From NCBI GenBank assembly GCA_965248915.1, contig OZ252216.1:1550001-1614000 (forward strand): DNA of 64,000 nucleotides, read 5' to 3'. This DNA comes from CBDFLA01 sp965248915. Its GTDB lineage: Bacteria; Pseudomonadota; Alphaproteobacteria; M2410. A program made the position numbers and the translations under genes. The notes beneath the pieces were generated by a model, which did not search any database, had not been told where the DNA came from, and was given only the letters and a program-made list of their open reading frames with translations. Positions within the stretch are counted from its first letter, which is position 1. Every line of letters begins with the position of its first letter. Shown here piece by piece: positions 1 to 9,442 of the stretch.

Positions 1-169
1 ATACAAACAGTGCTAATCCGACGAATGGCAGGCCGTAGAGATACCGGATGAACGTCACCGTGACCACATCCAGACGCCCAGCAAGGTGCTTTTGACCTGC
101 GGTCCGAAAAGTCTGTGCAATGACCGCCATGAGGGTCAACCAGATCCATGTCGTCTCACTAGGTTGCAC
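1..169 (-). CDS. DMT/EamA-type transporter, 5' part only
   Basis: The reading frame runs off the left edge of the window; 56 codons are visible. It starts at a GTG preceded by GAGGA with 7 nt spacing. The visible part has a first hydrophobic helix, then the segment TAGQKHLAGRLD and a second helix beginning FIRYLYGLPF. This helix, polar loop and arginine-containing second helix is what the start of EamA/DMT drug-metabolite exporters looks like. Substrate is unknown. It is divergent from the DUF3604 gene, with 88 bp between the starts. The call rests on sequence resemblance of a short piece only. Confidence 0.6.
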   Translation of the reverse strand, partial: MQPSETTWIWLTLMAVIAQTFRTAGQKHLAGRLDVVTVTFIRYLYGLPFVGLALFV

Positions 170-257
170 GCAGAAATCCTCAAATTGACCACAAGAGACA
201 TTTGCGGCAGTTTGGCGCTAACAACAAGACAAATAGTCTGGATAAGGAAACGAACCC

Positions 258-2135
258 GTGGATAGCAAGAAGCCTTCAAGTCGACCTGGAGTAAGGGCGG
301 CCATAGCCGCAGCCGCTCTCTTTCTATCAACTGCCGCTGTCGCAGAAGATGCCCCCCGCAACCTCTACTGGGGAGATACCCATCTTCATTCGAACTATTC
401 ATTCGACGCCTACTTGTTTCAGAACTACACCGGCGATCCCGATCTAGCCTATCGGTTTGCCAAAGGTGTGCCGGTCCTCCATCCTAAACTCCAAACTCAA
501 ATTCAGATCGAAACCCCGCTCGATTTCTTGGTGCTCGCGGACCACGCCGAGCTAACGGCAGTGCCCTTGCGGATCTTCGAGAAGGACGAACAACTCCTCA
601 AGACAGCCTTCGGAAAGCGCGTCCGACCGCTGATTGAGGCCGATAAAGGCGGTGATGTATTCGCTGAGATCGTCCGTCTCGCAAATGCGGGAATGGACAA
701 CAACTCCGAACTTACCGAGCTCCAATCCGACGACATTCGTCGGCCCGCCTGGGAAGACATTGTTGAAGTTGCTGACCGGCACAATGAACCTGGAAAGTTT
801 ACAGCCTTCATTGGGTGGGAATGGTCATCACTCCCCGATGCGGCCAACCTCCACCGAGTGGTCTTCATGGACAAGGATGCTGAGACCGGCAAAAAATTCC
901 TCCCCTACGGGTCGACCACCAGCGTCAAGCCTGAAGACTTGTGGGCCTGGCTTGAAGAAACAGAGGAACTGACCGGCGCCAATTTCGTCGCCATCCCTCA
1001 CAACATGAACATTTCCAAAGGGCGCATGTTTGAAACAATGGACAGCGATGGCCGCCCGATCACCGATGCCTACGCGCGCACACGCATGCGTTGGGAGCCA
1101 GTTGCCGAAGTCACCCAGTATAAGGGCGACTCTGAGACCCACCCTATCCTCTCCCCGGATGATGAATTCGCAAATTTTGAGACCTACCGTCATTTGATCG
1201 ACACCAGGCCTGACACCGATCACACCGCCTCCGTCACAAACGGCGACTATGCAAGAGGCGCCCTCAAGACTGGCCTGAAACTGGAAAGCGACATTGGCGT
1301 CAATCCATTCAAATTTGGAATGATTGGCGCAACGGATTCACACACCAGCCTTGCCTCGGCTGAAGAGACAAACTTCTTCTACAAGTTCCCGTTTATGGCG
1401 ACACCGACAGATAGGTCCGAGGGAACACCAGGCCGAGGGGATGGCCCGATCGGGTGGAACTTTGGCGCTCAAGGGTTGGCCGGCGTTTGGGCCGAAGAAA
1501 ACACACGCGAGTCCATTCTCACAGCCTTCAAACGAAAAGAAGTCTTCGCGACAACCGGCCCAAGGATCATGTTGAGATTTTTCGGTGGCTGGAATTTCAG
1601 GTCGCGAGATGCCCGCGCAAATGATGTCGGCCAAACAGGCTACGACAAGGGCGTTTCCATGGGCGCCGATCTGATGGCACCGGCGGGTGGCCTCTTCTCC
1701 GGTGACAAGACACCAAGCTTTCTCATTCAAGCGGTCAGCGATCCCAAGAGCGGCAACCTTGACCGCATACAAATCGTCAAAGGTTGGCTCGATGCAGAAG
1801 GTCAGACCCAAGAGAAAGTCTTCAATGTTGTGGCATCGGATGGTCGAACCATCGACTCCGACGGTAAGCTTGCCCCAGTCGGCAACACAGTTGATTTGGC
1901 CACAGCCACCTACACAAACACAATTGGCGACCCAGAACTTGTCGCCGTGTGGCGCGACCCAGAGTTTGATCCCACACAGCGCGCCTTCTACTATGTAAGA
2001 GTTCTGGAAATCCCCACCCCTCGGCACGCACTACTTGATGCCCTGAGCCTTCAAACAGATCTACCAGAGGGCGTCTCCGCCATACTCCAGGAACGAGCCT
2101 ACTCGTCCCCAATCTGGTACACCCCGCCGTCTTGA
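258..2135 (+). CDS. DUF3604 family exported protein
   Basis: 625 residues. It starts at GTG, with AAGGAAA 8 nt upstream. A signal peptide of about 29 residues ends at AVAE. The mature protein opens with GDTHLHSNYSFDA, a histidine-containing motif resembling the metal site of PHP-type hydrolases, and GATDSHTSLAS lies in the middle; both are hallmarks of DUF3604. The family is thought to be metal-dependent and exported, but no substrate is established. It is the first gene of a tight operon with a PpiC-type isomerase and a HupE/UreJ-like membrane protein. Family call is secure; function is unknown. Confidence 0.88.
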   Translation: MDSKKPSSRPGVRAAIAAAALFLSTAAVAEDAPRNLYWGDTHLHSNYSFDAYLFQNYTGDPDLAYRFAKGVPVLHPKLQTQIQIETPLDFLVLADHAELTAVPLRIFEKDEQLLKTAFGKRVRPLIEADKGGDVFAEIVRLANAGMDNNSELTELQSDDIRRPAWEDIVEVADRHNEPGKFTAFIGWEWSSLPDAANLHRVVFMDKDAETGKKFLPYGSTTSVKPEDLWAWLEETEELTGANFVAIPHNMNISKGRMFETMDSDGRPITDAYARTRMRWEPVAEVTQYKGDSETHPILSPDDEFANFETYRHLIDTRPDTDHTASVTNGDYARGALKTGLKLESDIGVNPFKFGMIGATDSHTSLASAEETNFFYKFPFMATPTDRSEGTPGRGDGPIGWNFGAQGLAGVWAEENTRESILTAFKRKEVFATTGPRIMLRFFGGWNFRSRDARANDVGQTGYDKGVSMGADLMAPAGGLFSGDKTPSFLIQAVSDPKSGNLDRIQIVKGWLDAEGQTQEKVFNVVASDGRTIDSDGKLAPVGNTVDLATATYTNTIGDPELVAVWRDPEFDPTQRAFYYVRVLEIPTPRHALLDALSLQTDLPEGVSAILQERAYSSPIWYTPPS

Positions 2136-2161
2136 CGATTACGCACTAAGGATTGACAAAT

Positions 2162-3058
2162 ATGACATGGCTCAAGCGGATCATCACCGATCCGCTTACC
2201 CACTTTCTCATCATCGGTGTCGCAATTTTGCTCGTCGCAAGTTTGCTGGACCGCGAAGGGAACCAAAGCGATGCGGATCGACAAATCTCTGTGGATCGAG
2301 AAGCCCTCCTGACTTTTATGCAATATCGCGCCAACAGTTTTGATCCGGAAACCTCCGATACTTATCTGACCGAAATGAGCGAGGCAGATCGCAAGGAGCT
2401 CGTAAGTGACTACGTCAGAAACGAAGTGTTGCTGCGAGAAGCCGTCGCACTCGGTCTTGACCGAAGCGACGGGGTCATTCGAGGACGTCTACAACAGCGG
2501 ATGGAATTCGCCCTCAAAGGCCTGATCGCAGAAACTGGACCACAAAGCGATGAAGCGATCACCACGTATTTTCAAGAAAACATTGAAGCTTACCGGATCG
2601 CGCCGTCCATTACTTTCACGCATATCTTCTTTTCAACAAAGAGTGACGCCCCCTTTGAGGCTGAAGAGCGCGCAGCCAAAGCACTTGAAACAATGGATTC
2701 AACACCGAACGCCAATCCCAACCCTCTTGGCGACCGGTTCCAGTATTTCGGCAACTATGTCGAACGCACTCCCGAACTCGTTGCCAGTCATTTCGGAGAT
2801 GACTTCACAACAACTGTATTTGCAATCAACCCAGAACCAGGCCTTTGGCAGGGTCCCGTCCTATCTCCTTACGGACTTCATCTCGTCCAGGTCTCAGGCA
2901 AACGAGCGTCACGCCTGCCTCAATTCGAAGAGGTTCAGTCGCAGGTCACCGAAGATGCGACCCGTGCAAGCACTGACCAGCGTCTAGAGAAAGCCATTCG
3001 CGAACTAACAGCTGGATATCAAGTCACCGTCGACCTCTCAAAGACAGAGAGTGAGTGA
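2162..3058 (+). CDS. membrane-anchored PpiC-type peptidyl-prolyl isomerase
   Basis: 298 residues from ATG 2162, which has AAGGA 9 nt upstream; an in-frame TTG at 2153 touches the same ribosome site and is less likely. One N-terminal membrane helix (around PLTHFLIIGVAILLVASLL) anchors a periplasmic protein. The first part is a SurA-like helical region and the second a parvulin domain (about residues 120-240, ITFTHIFFST to PVLSPYGLHLVQV). It probably helps fold an exported protein, most simply its DUF3604 operon partner. The role is inferred from context; the fold is well supported. Confidence 0.8.
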   Translation: MTWLKRIITDPLTHFLIIGVAILLVASLLDREGNQSDADRQISVDREALLTFMQYRANSFDPETSDTYLTEMSEADRKELVSDYVRNEVLLREAVALGLDRSDGVIRGRLQQRMEFALKGLIAETGPQSDEAITTYFQENIEAYRIAPSITFTHIFFSTKSDAPFEAEERAAKALETMDSTPNANPNPLGDRFQYFGNYVERTPELVASHFGDDFTTTVFAINPEPGLWQGPVLSPYGLHLVQVSGKRASRLPQFEEVQSQVTEDATRASTDQRLEKAIRELTAGYQVTVDLSKTESE

Positions 3059-4092
3059 TGATGGATTGGCGGGCCAAAGTCCTCACCTTTTCGTTGGTTT
3101 TGACGTTTTTGTGTATGTTTGACTGGGCCAGCCCGGCAGTCGCCCACGACAGTCGCCCCATCTCTTTGCGCATCACAGAAAAATCTGAGGCCCTCTTCTC
3201 AGTAACCTGGCAAGTGCCCGGCTCTGTCGCCAATGAGAACCAACCTTCACCCCGCCTGCCAACAATGTGTAACCCCTTGAGTCCGCCAAAACTGTCAACC
3301 CAGTCAGGCGCCCGGATTGGGGAACAGATCTATCATTGCCACAACAAGCTGTCGGGAGAGATCGTTGAGATCGATTTCCCCCTCTTCAATCCTTCCCTGA
3401 CGGCTGTAGTTCAGATTGATTGGATGTCGGGCGAAACGGTGAACGTGGTTCTCGCCCCAAATGAACTCACATGGAAGGTCCCGGAGAAATCAACACCAGC
3501 GAACGTCTCCAAACGCTACTTTACTCTGGGTATGATACACATCTTCGGTGGGTACGATCACCTGCTCTTCTTGCTGTGTCTTCTCCTGATCGCCAGAACA
3601 CCGAAGCGAACCATCGTCACAGTTACGGGATTTACCCTTGCCCACTCCTTCACATTGGCGCTCGCAGTGTTTCAGGTCATCAGACTGCCGATCGCAGCGG
3701 TCGAAACAGTCATTGCGCTGAGCATTGTCTTTCTTGCTGTAGAGATTGCGCGCGGCCGATCAAATACGCTGAGTTTTCGTTATCCAGTCATCGTGGCAAG
3801 CGCTTTCGGTCTTCTTCACGGATTGGGTTTCGCTTCCGTTCTCAGCGAAATTGGTCTGCCAAGCGGGCAAGTCCCCTTAGCCTTATTGTTGTTCAACCTG
3901 GGAATTGAAGCCGGGCAGCTCTTGATCCTCGCACCGACCTTCATCGGGATTGTCTGGTTCGCGAGGCACGAAATGACCAGGACACCTAGAATGCTGAGAT
4001 CGATAGCCGTCCAAAGGACCGCCATCTATGTTGTCGGCGGGCTCGCCTCGTTTTGGTTTCTCGAGAGGTTCTCTCAAGCGTTTTCGCTTTAG
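3058..4092 (+). CDS. HupE/UreJ-like membrane protein
   Basis: 344 residues. The chosen ATG overlaps the stop of the isomerase gene (TGATG), indicating translational coupling; GTG 3055 and ATG 3061 are alternatives. After a signal peptide comes a periplasmic domain of about 130 residues, then six or so membrane helices with conserved histidines (GYDHLLFLL, FTLAHSFTLALAVF, FGLLHGLGFASVL), the pattern of the HupE/UreJ_2 family. HupE relatives are metal (nickel/cobalt) permeases, but this longer two-domain version has no known substrate. Its stop shares TTAG with the convergent prfB. Confidence 0.8.
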   Translation: MMDWRAKVLTFSLVLTFLCMFDWASPAVAHDSRPISLRITEKSEALFSVTWQVPGSVANENQPSPRLPTMCNPLSPPKLSTQSGARIGEQIYHCHNKLSGEIVEIDFPLFNPSLTAVVQIDWMSGETVNVVLAPNELTWKVPEKSTPANVSKRYFTLGMIHIFGGYDHLLFLLCLLLIARTPKRTIVTVTGFTLAHSFTLALAVFQVIRLPIAAVETVIALSIVFLAVEIARGRSNTLSFRYPVIVASAFGLLHGLGFASVLSEIGLPSGQVPLALLLFNLGIEAGQLLILAPTFIGIVWFARHEMTRTPRMLRSIAVQRTAIYVVGGLASFWFLERFSQAFSL

Positions 4093-5217
4093 TCGAGGTC
4101 TTCTACGTCGCTGCTGGTTCCATGGACGCGCGCCGCCAAAGACGCCGCCATAAAGGGGTCGAGATCGCCATTAAGGACATTTTGCGGCGCCGTGCTTTCT
4201 ACGCCTGTGCGCAGATCCTTGACCATTTGGTAGGGCTGCAGAACATATGATCGAATTTGATGTCCCCACCCGATGTCGGTTTTGGCATCAGCATCCGCTT
4301 GCGCCACCTCTTCCCGTTTCTGAAGTTCGGCTTCATAAAGCCGGGCTCGTAACATCGTCCAAGCCGTCGCCCGGTTCTTGTGTTGTGATCGCTCGTTTTG
4401 GCACTGAACCACGATACCAGAGGAGATGTGGGTAATGCGCACCGCACTATCGGTGGTGTTGACATGTTGCCCCCCTGCCCCGCTGGCGCGGTAGGTATCA
4501 ATGCGAACGTCTTTTTCGCTGACATCTATATCAATCTCGTCGTCGACTTCCGGGAACACCCAGACAGAGGCAAAACTAGTGTGGCGCCGGGCGTTGGAAT
4601 CAAACGGGGAGATCCGTACCAATCGATGTACACCGGACTCCGTCTTGAGCCAGCCATAAGAATTGTGGCCTTTGATATGAAGGGTGGCCGACTTAAGTCC
4701 CGCTTCTTCGCCCGGGCTTTCTTCAATCACTTCGACCTTGTGACCATGGGCCTGGGCCCAGCGCGCATACATGCGGACCAACATACTGGCCCAATCTTGG
4801 CTCTCAGTGCCACCTGCTCCCGCATGAACTTCAAGGAAGGTGTCGTTCGCATCCGCTTCGCCGGAGAGTAATGTTTCAAGCTCTTGTTTTTGCGCCACCT
4901 TATGTAGTTCTTTGAGACTTGCTTCAGCTTCCGCCACAACTTCACTTTCGCCTTCAGCCTCTCCCATTTCAATAAGATCGATTGAATCTGACAGGCCCTG
5001 TTCAAGCTCTTTGTAGCCCGACATTTGGCTGTCCAAGTGGGTTCGTTCGCGCATAACTTTTTGCGCGGCCTCCGGCTTATCCCACAAGGTTGGGTCTTCG
5101 ACTTTCGCGTTCAGCTCATCGAGGCGTTTTTGGGCTGTATCCCAGTCAAAGATGCCTCCTCAGCAGTTCCAGTGACTGCTTGATGTCATTGATGAGTGCT
5201 TGTGTTTCTGCGCGCAT
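4089..5217 (-). CDS. prfB: peptide chain release factor 2, with programmed +1 frameshift
   Basis: RF2 releases finished proteins at UGA and UAA stops. The protein is made from two frames: 23 codons from ATG 5217 to CTT 5151-5149, then a +1 slip past T5148, then 352 codons from GAC 5147 to the stop at 4089; total 375 residues. The slip site reads CTT TGA C with an internal AGGAGG 3 nt upstream of CTT, the classic RF2 autoregulation signal. GAGGQHVN (peptidyl hydrolysis) and SPFDSNARRHTS (stop-codon reading) are present. A caller ignoring the frameshift would annotate only 4089-5087. Confidence 0.97.
5146..5160 (-). promoter_or_regulatory. RF2 programmed +1 frameshift signal
   Basis: Read on the minus strand: AGGAGG (5160-5155), CAT, CTT (5151-5149), TGA (5148-5146), C. 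The Shine-Dalgarno-like AGGAGG pairs with 16S rRNA of the elongating ribosome and promotes slippage at CTT when RF2 is scarce and UGA is read slowly. All known elements of the motif are visible. Confidence 0.95.
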
Positions 5218-5457
5218 GTTTAACCTCTATCACCTCGCCTGGAACCCGCCGGGAAGATAATGAGACCTTGGCTCGAAGTCAAAGAGAGCTACGCACCGAA
5301 AGGCCACTTCGCCATCTCCCAAAGACATAAACCATCGATATAAATGGGCATAAACCCTCTCTATGGCTAATGGCAATTCAAGGGTCGATGGTCAATCTGA
5401 TGTTTGCGGCCCATTATTACCGAAGGCCGACTTTGCAACAGCACTTGAGAGGCAACC

Positions 5458-5733
5458 ATGAAACGACTGACAACCCCGGCAATCATCAGCGTCCTATCTC
5501 TCGCTCTATCGCCTGCCGCCCTGGCATCCGGTTATGAATGCGAGTCTGGGCCAAAAGACCAATGGATTGAGGAAGAAGCAGTGAAAGTCATGCTCACAGA
5601 GCAAGGCTATGAGATCCGCAAAATCGAAGTGGAAGACGGATGTTACGAAGCCTATGTGAAAAAGGAAGGCAAACGATTCGAGGTGTTCGTAAACCCGAGT
5701 ACTGGCGAAATTGAGAAAGTCCAGGAAGACTAA
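5458..5733 (+). CDS. exported PepSY-domain protein
   Basis: 91 residues with a signal peptide of about 23 residues (ending PAALAS). The rest is a single PepSY-like domain: helix (EEEAVKVMLTEQGYEIRKIEVEDG) then strands (CYEAYVKKEGKRFEVFVNPSTGEIEKV). Two cysteines in the mature part (CES and GCYEAY) could form a disulfide. Domains of this sort are often small periplasmic partners of heme or redox membrane proteins. It is directly followed by a cytochrome b561 gene, which fits that role. GAGAGG precedes the ATG. Confidence 0.8.
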   Translation: MKRLTTPAIISVLSLALSPAALASGYECESGPKDQWIEEEAVKVMLTEQGYEIRKIEVEDGCYEAYVKKEGKRFEVFVNPSTGEIEKVQED

Positions 5734-5737
5734 GCCA

Positions 5738-6274
5738 ATGACAAAAGAGATCGGCCCTACCAAGGTCAAAGTCTGGGATCCCATCGTGCGAATCTTCCAT
5801 TGGGTGACCGTTTCGATCGTGTTTATCGACTACTTCGTTTTCGATGAAGGCGATCTACACGAGGCCCTTGGATTCACCCTCATCGGTCTCCTGACGCTAC
5901 GGTTTCTATGGGGTTTTGTAGGGACAAAAAACGCCAGATTCTCGTGCTTTTGGCCAACACATTCGAGGCTGAGGTCCCACTGGGCCGATCTCAAACATCG
6001 CCGTGAAGGTCATGCGATTGGCCATAATCCGATTGGCGCGGTCATGATCTTCAATTTGCTGTTTGCTCTATCCATCACCTGCCTGACCGGATACCTGGGA
6101 ATAACCGATCGGTTTTGGGGTGTTGAGTGGGTCGAAGAGACCCATGAAGCCGCCGCCGGCTATCTTATGCTCAGCGTGACGATACATGTGATTGGCGTCC
6201 TATTTGAGTCCTGGCGTACCAATACGAATTTGATCTTAGCCATGTTCACAGGCATAAAGCGGGTGAAACGATAA
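5738..6274 (+). CDS. cytochrome b561-type diheme membrane protein
   Basis: 178 residues from ATG 5738, 4 nt after the PepSY stop; an upstream in-frame TTG at 5711 would overlap PepSY and is less likely. Four membrane helices are visible, with VWDPIVRIFHWVTV at the start, HEALGFTLIGLLTLRFLWGFVG, GHNPIGAVMIFNLLFAL, and HEAAAGYLMLSVTIHVIGVLFES near the end. The histidines in these helices are candidate heme ligands. It likely passes electrons between quinone and a periplasmic partner. The electron donor and acceptor are not evident from the neighbourhood. Confidence 0.86.
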   Translation: MTKEIGPTKVKVWDPIVRIFHWVTVSIVFIDYFVFDEGDLHEALGFTLIGLLTLRFLWGFVGTKNARFSCFWPTHSRLRSHWADLKHRREGHAIGHNPIGAVMIFNLLFALSITCLTGYLGITDRFWGVEWVEETHEAAAGYLMLSVTIHVIGVLFESWRTNTNLILAMFTGIKRVKR

Positions 6275-6284
6275 CGTGAAATAG

Positions 6285-6854
6285 ATGTCTGTCGCCCAAA
6301 TTCTAAATCACCTGCACTCGACTCTTACCCATCCTCGGCAAATCGCCGTGATTTGGGTGGGCATCGTTGTTTCTCTTAGCTGCTCGATCTTTTTCTCCCT
6401 CGACGTCATCGGAGACCTTTTGGATCGGGACGACTTCCCTGGTGGCCGCGCTCACGAATTGATCGAGCTACTTGTCGTCGCCATCTCCGTCATGGCCTTA
6501 TTCTTTCTCCTGACCCAACTACGGCGGCTGTTGAAGCGCCACAGGCGGATCAGCAATCAGATGCGCGTGGCGGCAGGCGAATTTTCCGAGGTTGCCGATG
6601 CGCTGTTCGAACAATGGCAACTCTCACCTGCCGAACGGGATGTCGCTTTGTTTCTCATGAAAGGATTGAGCTTCAAAGAGATTGCCACATATCGAAATTC
6701 CAAGGAGGGAACGGTAAAAGCACAAGCCAATGCGGTTTATCGAAAGGCTGATGTGAACGGACGTCACCAGCTTTTGGCTGTCTTTTTTGACGAATTGATC
6801 GCCGATCCGCCATCAATGAACCGCACCTCTGAACCGAACAACGGCCAAGCCTAG
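6285..6854 (+). CDS. membrane-anchored LuxR-type HTH regulator
   Basis: 189 residues. The N-terminal half has two membrane helices (IAVIWVGIVVSLSCSIFFSL and ELLVVAISVMALFFLL) joined by an acidic loop, then an arginine-rich linker. The C-terminal part is a GerE/LuxR helix-turn-helix: LSPAERDVALFLMKGLSFKEIA then GTVKAQANAVYRKADVNGRHQLLAVF. It has no receiver domain, so it is probably a membrane-tethered regulator, perhaps of the adjacent PepSY/b561 genes. The gap after the b561 gene is only 10 nt. Its stop shares the tetranucleotide CTAG with the convergent mrcA stop. Confidence 0.8.
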   Translation: MSVAQILNHLHSTLTHPRQIAVIWVGIVVSLSCSIFFSLDVIGDLLDRDDFPGGRAHELIELLVVAISVMALFFLLTQLRRLLKRHRRISNQMRVAAGEFSEVADALFEQWQLSPAERDVALFLMKGLSFKEIATYRNSKEGTVKAQANAVYRKADVNGRHQLLAVFFDELIADPPSMNRTSEPNNGQA

Positions 6855-9442
6855 TAAAGCCCACCTGTGCCGGACTTCAGTTCTGAACCTTCATTCTGCT
6901 CGCCATACTTTTGCAGCGTTGGGTCAAAGGCACCGCCACCGATCACCGCCGGGGCTTCGTTGGTTGGTTCTGTACCAGGCTTGAAGGCTTCCAGAATGAC
7001 CGCACGGTCGCCCGAGCGCGCCAACAGGCCGGTGTCACGATTGATACGCACCAACCGAATACCTTCAGGCGTTCTGAACGGCACCGCTGGCTTGTCACCA
7101 ATAACCTCCCGCATAAACTCTTTAAAGACGGGCGCAGCGACCCTGCCGCCGGTTTCCGCCCGTCCCATGGGGATGGGGGTATCAAAGCCCACAAAGACGC
7201 CGACAGCCAGATCCGGCGCAAAACCTACAAACCAGGCGTCACGTTCTTCATTGGTCGTGCCGGTCTTGCCGGCAAGGGGTTTGCCAATTTCGCGGATCGA
7301 CCGCCCTGTGCCGCGCAACACAACACCCTCTAGCATGGAAACAATTTGAAAAGCGGTGCGTTGATCAATGACCTGACTGCGATTGTCGGTCAATATCGGT
7401 TCCGGTTGATCGGCCCACAGCTCAACAGCACAATCGAAACACACTCGATTGTCCTTTCGGAAAATTGTCTTGCCATCGCGGTCTTGGATACGATCGATCA
7501 AGGTCGGGGTGATCTTCTTACCCCCATTGACCATTTGTGCGTAACCCATTGTCAGGCGCATCAAGGTTGTCTCACCCGCCCCAAGGGCCATTGACAGCAC
7601 CGGCTCCATATTGTCCCGAACACCAAAGCGCGCCGCGTAGTCAACAATCGGTTCCATACCCATTTCTTGCGCAAGGCGAACCGTCATGACATTCCGTGAT
7701 TTCTCGATACCAAGACGCAAAGTTGAGGGGCCATAGAAAGTCGGTGTGTAATTCTTTGGCTTCCACCAACCGAGATTGGCGCCTTGGTCAATGACGAAAG
7801 GCGCATCGAGCACGAGGGTCGACGGTGTATAGCCCTGATCCAATGCAGCCGCGTAGACGAATGGTTTGAACGAAGACCCAGGTTGGCGATAGGCCTGAGT
7901 GGCGCGATTAAACTCGCTATTGGCAAAACTAAACCCGCCAGACAACGCCAAGATCCGCCCTGTGTGGGGATCAATCGCAACGATACCGCCATTCACATCC
8001 GGAATTTGGCGCAAGGCATAATGCGTCGGCTCTTCCACTGGTTCTTGAATCTCAACATCTTCTTCGAGGGCTGCAGCTTGCTCAGCTCTCATATCCGCAA
8101 GTGCAGCAGCGGTTTCTGCACTAATGCCTTCAACCGCATCTGACCCAGTAGCATCTTCTGCCTGATGAGACGCAAAGATGGGCTCGACATAAATCACATC
8201 GCCCGTGGCCAAAACATCTGATGGCGAATTCGGTTCAGCACCAAACCGCTGTCCTTTAATCCACTTACGAGCCCACTTCATTTCAGAAAATGGAATGACG
8301 CCGCGTTGCAAGCCATCCTTGAAGCCAACAATGACATCACTGCCGCTCATGCGAAGGACTACCGCTGGCATCCAGTCATCAATGGCCGGTGGGAGTTCCA
8401 TGGCATCAAGTTGTTCAACCCAGGTCAGTCCTTCCACGTGATTGAAGTCAATCTGCGCCAACGCCCCGCGCCATCCATGGCGGCGATCGTAAGCTTGCAA
8501 CCCATTCCGCAAGGCTGTTACAGCAATCGACTGCATTTCCGTATCGAGCGTGGTCCGAACAGACAAGCCCTCCCCGTAGAGATTTTGATCGCCATAGATT
8601 TCGAAAATCTCACGCCGAACCTCCTCAACAAAGTACTGGGCGTCTTCTGTTTGTGAGCCATGCCGGCGCTCCACCACAACCAATTCTTCGGCCTGGGCTT
8701 CGTCCGCATCTTCCTTGCTCACGTAACCATTCTCGAGCATCCGGTCGACGACCCAGTTACGACGCGCGATAGCGCGATCCGTCTTGCGGGTCGGATGGTA
8801 ATTGTTCGGCGCCTTGGGCAGTGCGGCCATATAGGCGGCTTCCGCCAAGGTCAATTCATCGAGTGCCTTGTCGTAGTAGTTGAGTGCGGCAGCTGCGACC
8901 CCATAAGAGGAAAACCCGAGATAGATTTCATTGAGGTAGAGTTCAAGAATTTCGTCCTTGGTGAAAGCCTGCTCAATTCGAAAGGCAAGAATGGCCTCGC
9001 GAACTTTACGTTCCATCTTTTGATCGCTGCTCAGAAGGAAGTTCTTTGCGACCTGTTGGGTAATGGTCGATGCGCCTTCCATACGCTCATCGTTGAGGTA
9101 GTGATAAACGTTGGCGATGGCGGCTCTGAGAACCCCCATGAAATCGACACCTTTGTGACTGTAAAAATTTTTGTCTTCCGCCGACAAAAACGCGTTGATC
9201 ACATTGTCTGGAATACTTTTCTTGGGAACAAACACCCGGCGCTCACGCGCGAACTCAGCAATGAGGCTTCCGTCGCCTGCATGCACCCGGGTCGTGATGT
9301 CCGGCTCATACTCTGCCAAAACTTGATAATCCGGCAGATCACGGCCCAGTTTGCCCACATAATAGCCGACTATTCCGAGGCAAATGAGTCCCATTATGAC
9401 AAATGCACCAAAGAGATAGGAGAGAATTCTCAATATCGACAT
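6851..9442 (-). CDS. mrcA: penicillin-binding protein 1A (bifunctional transglycosylase/transpeptidase)
   Basis: 863 residues; makes and crosslinks peptidoglycan from the periplasmic face. A single N-terminal membrane anchor is followed by the glycosyltransferase domain (SAEDKNFYSHKGVDF, STITQQVAKN, LNEIYLG). The transpeptidase domain has the active-site serine in PGSSFKPF, the SxN motif as EKSRNV, and AGKTGTTNEERDAWF. The ATG at 9442 follows AGGGG by 5 nt and overlaps the stop of the preceding small frame. Probably co-transcribed with the amidase upstream. Confidence 0.96.
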   Translation of the reverse strand: MSILRILSYLFGAFVIMGLICLGIVGYYVGKLGRDLPDYQVLAEYEPDITTRVHAGDGSLIAEFARERRVFVPKKSIPDNVINAFLSAEDKNFYSHKGVDFMGVLRAAIANVYHYLNDERMEGASTITQQVAKNFLLSSDQKMERKVREAILAFRIEQAFTKDEILELYLNEIYLGFSSYGVAAAALNYYDKALDELTLAEAAYMAALPKAPNNYHPTRKTDRAIARRNWVVDRMLENGYVSKEDADEAQAEELVVVERRHGSQTEDAQYFVEEVRREIFEIYGDQNLYGEGLSVRTTLDTEMQSIAVTALRNGLQAYDRRHGWRGALAQIDFNHVEGLTWVEQLDAMELPPAIDDWMPAVVLRMSGSDVIVGFKDGLQRGVIPFSEMKWARKWIKGQRFGAEPNSPSDVLATGDVIYVEPIFASHQAEDATGSDAVEGISAETAAALADMRAEQAAALEEDVEIQEPVEEPTHYALRQIPDVNGGIVAIDPHTGRILALSGGFSFANSEFNRATQAYRQPGSSFKPFVYAAALDQGYTPSTLVLDAPFVIDQGANLGWWKPKNYTPTFYGPSTLRLGIEKSRNVMTVRLAQEMGMEPIVDYAARFGVRDNMEPVLSMALGAGETTLMRLTMGYAQMVNGGKKITPTLIDRIQDRDGKTIFRKDNRVCFDCAVELWADQPEPILTDNRSQVIDQRTAFQIVSMLEGVVLRGTGRSIREIGKPLAGKTGTTNEERDAWFVGFAPDLAVGVFVGFDTPIPMGRAETGGRVAAPVFKEFMREVIGDKPAVPFRTPEGIRLVRINRDTGLLARSGDRAVILEAFKPGTEPTNEAPAVIGGGAFDPTLQKYGEQNEGSELKSGTGGLY

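Noticed and set aside
1338..2027. Open frame of 229 codons on the minus strand
   Set aside because: Antisense shadow of the DUF3604 gene; composition is odd for a protein and no domain is visible.
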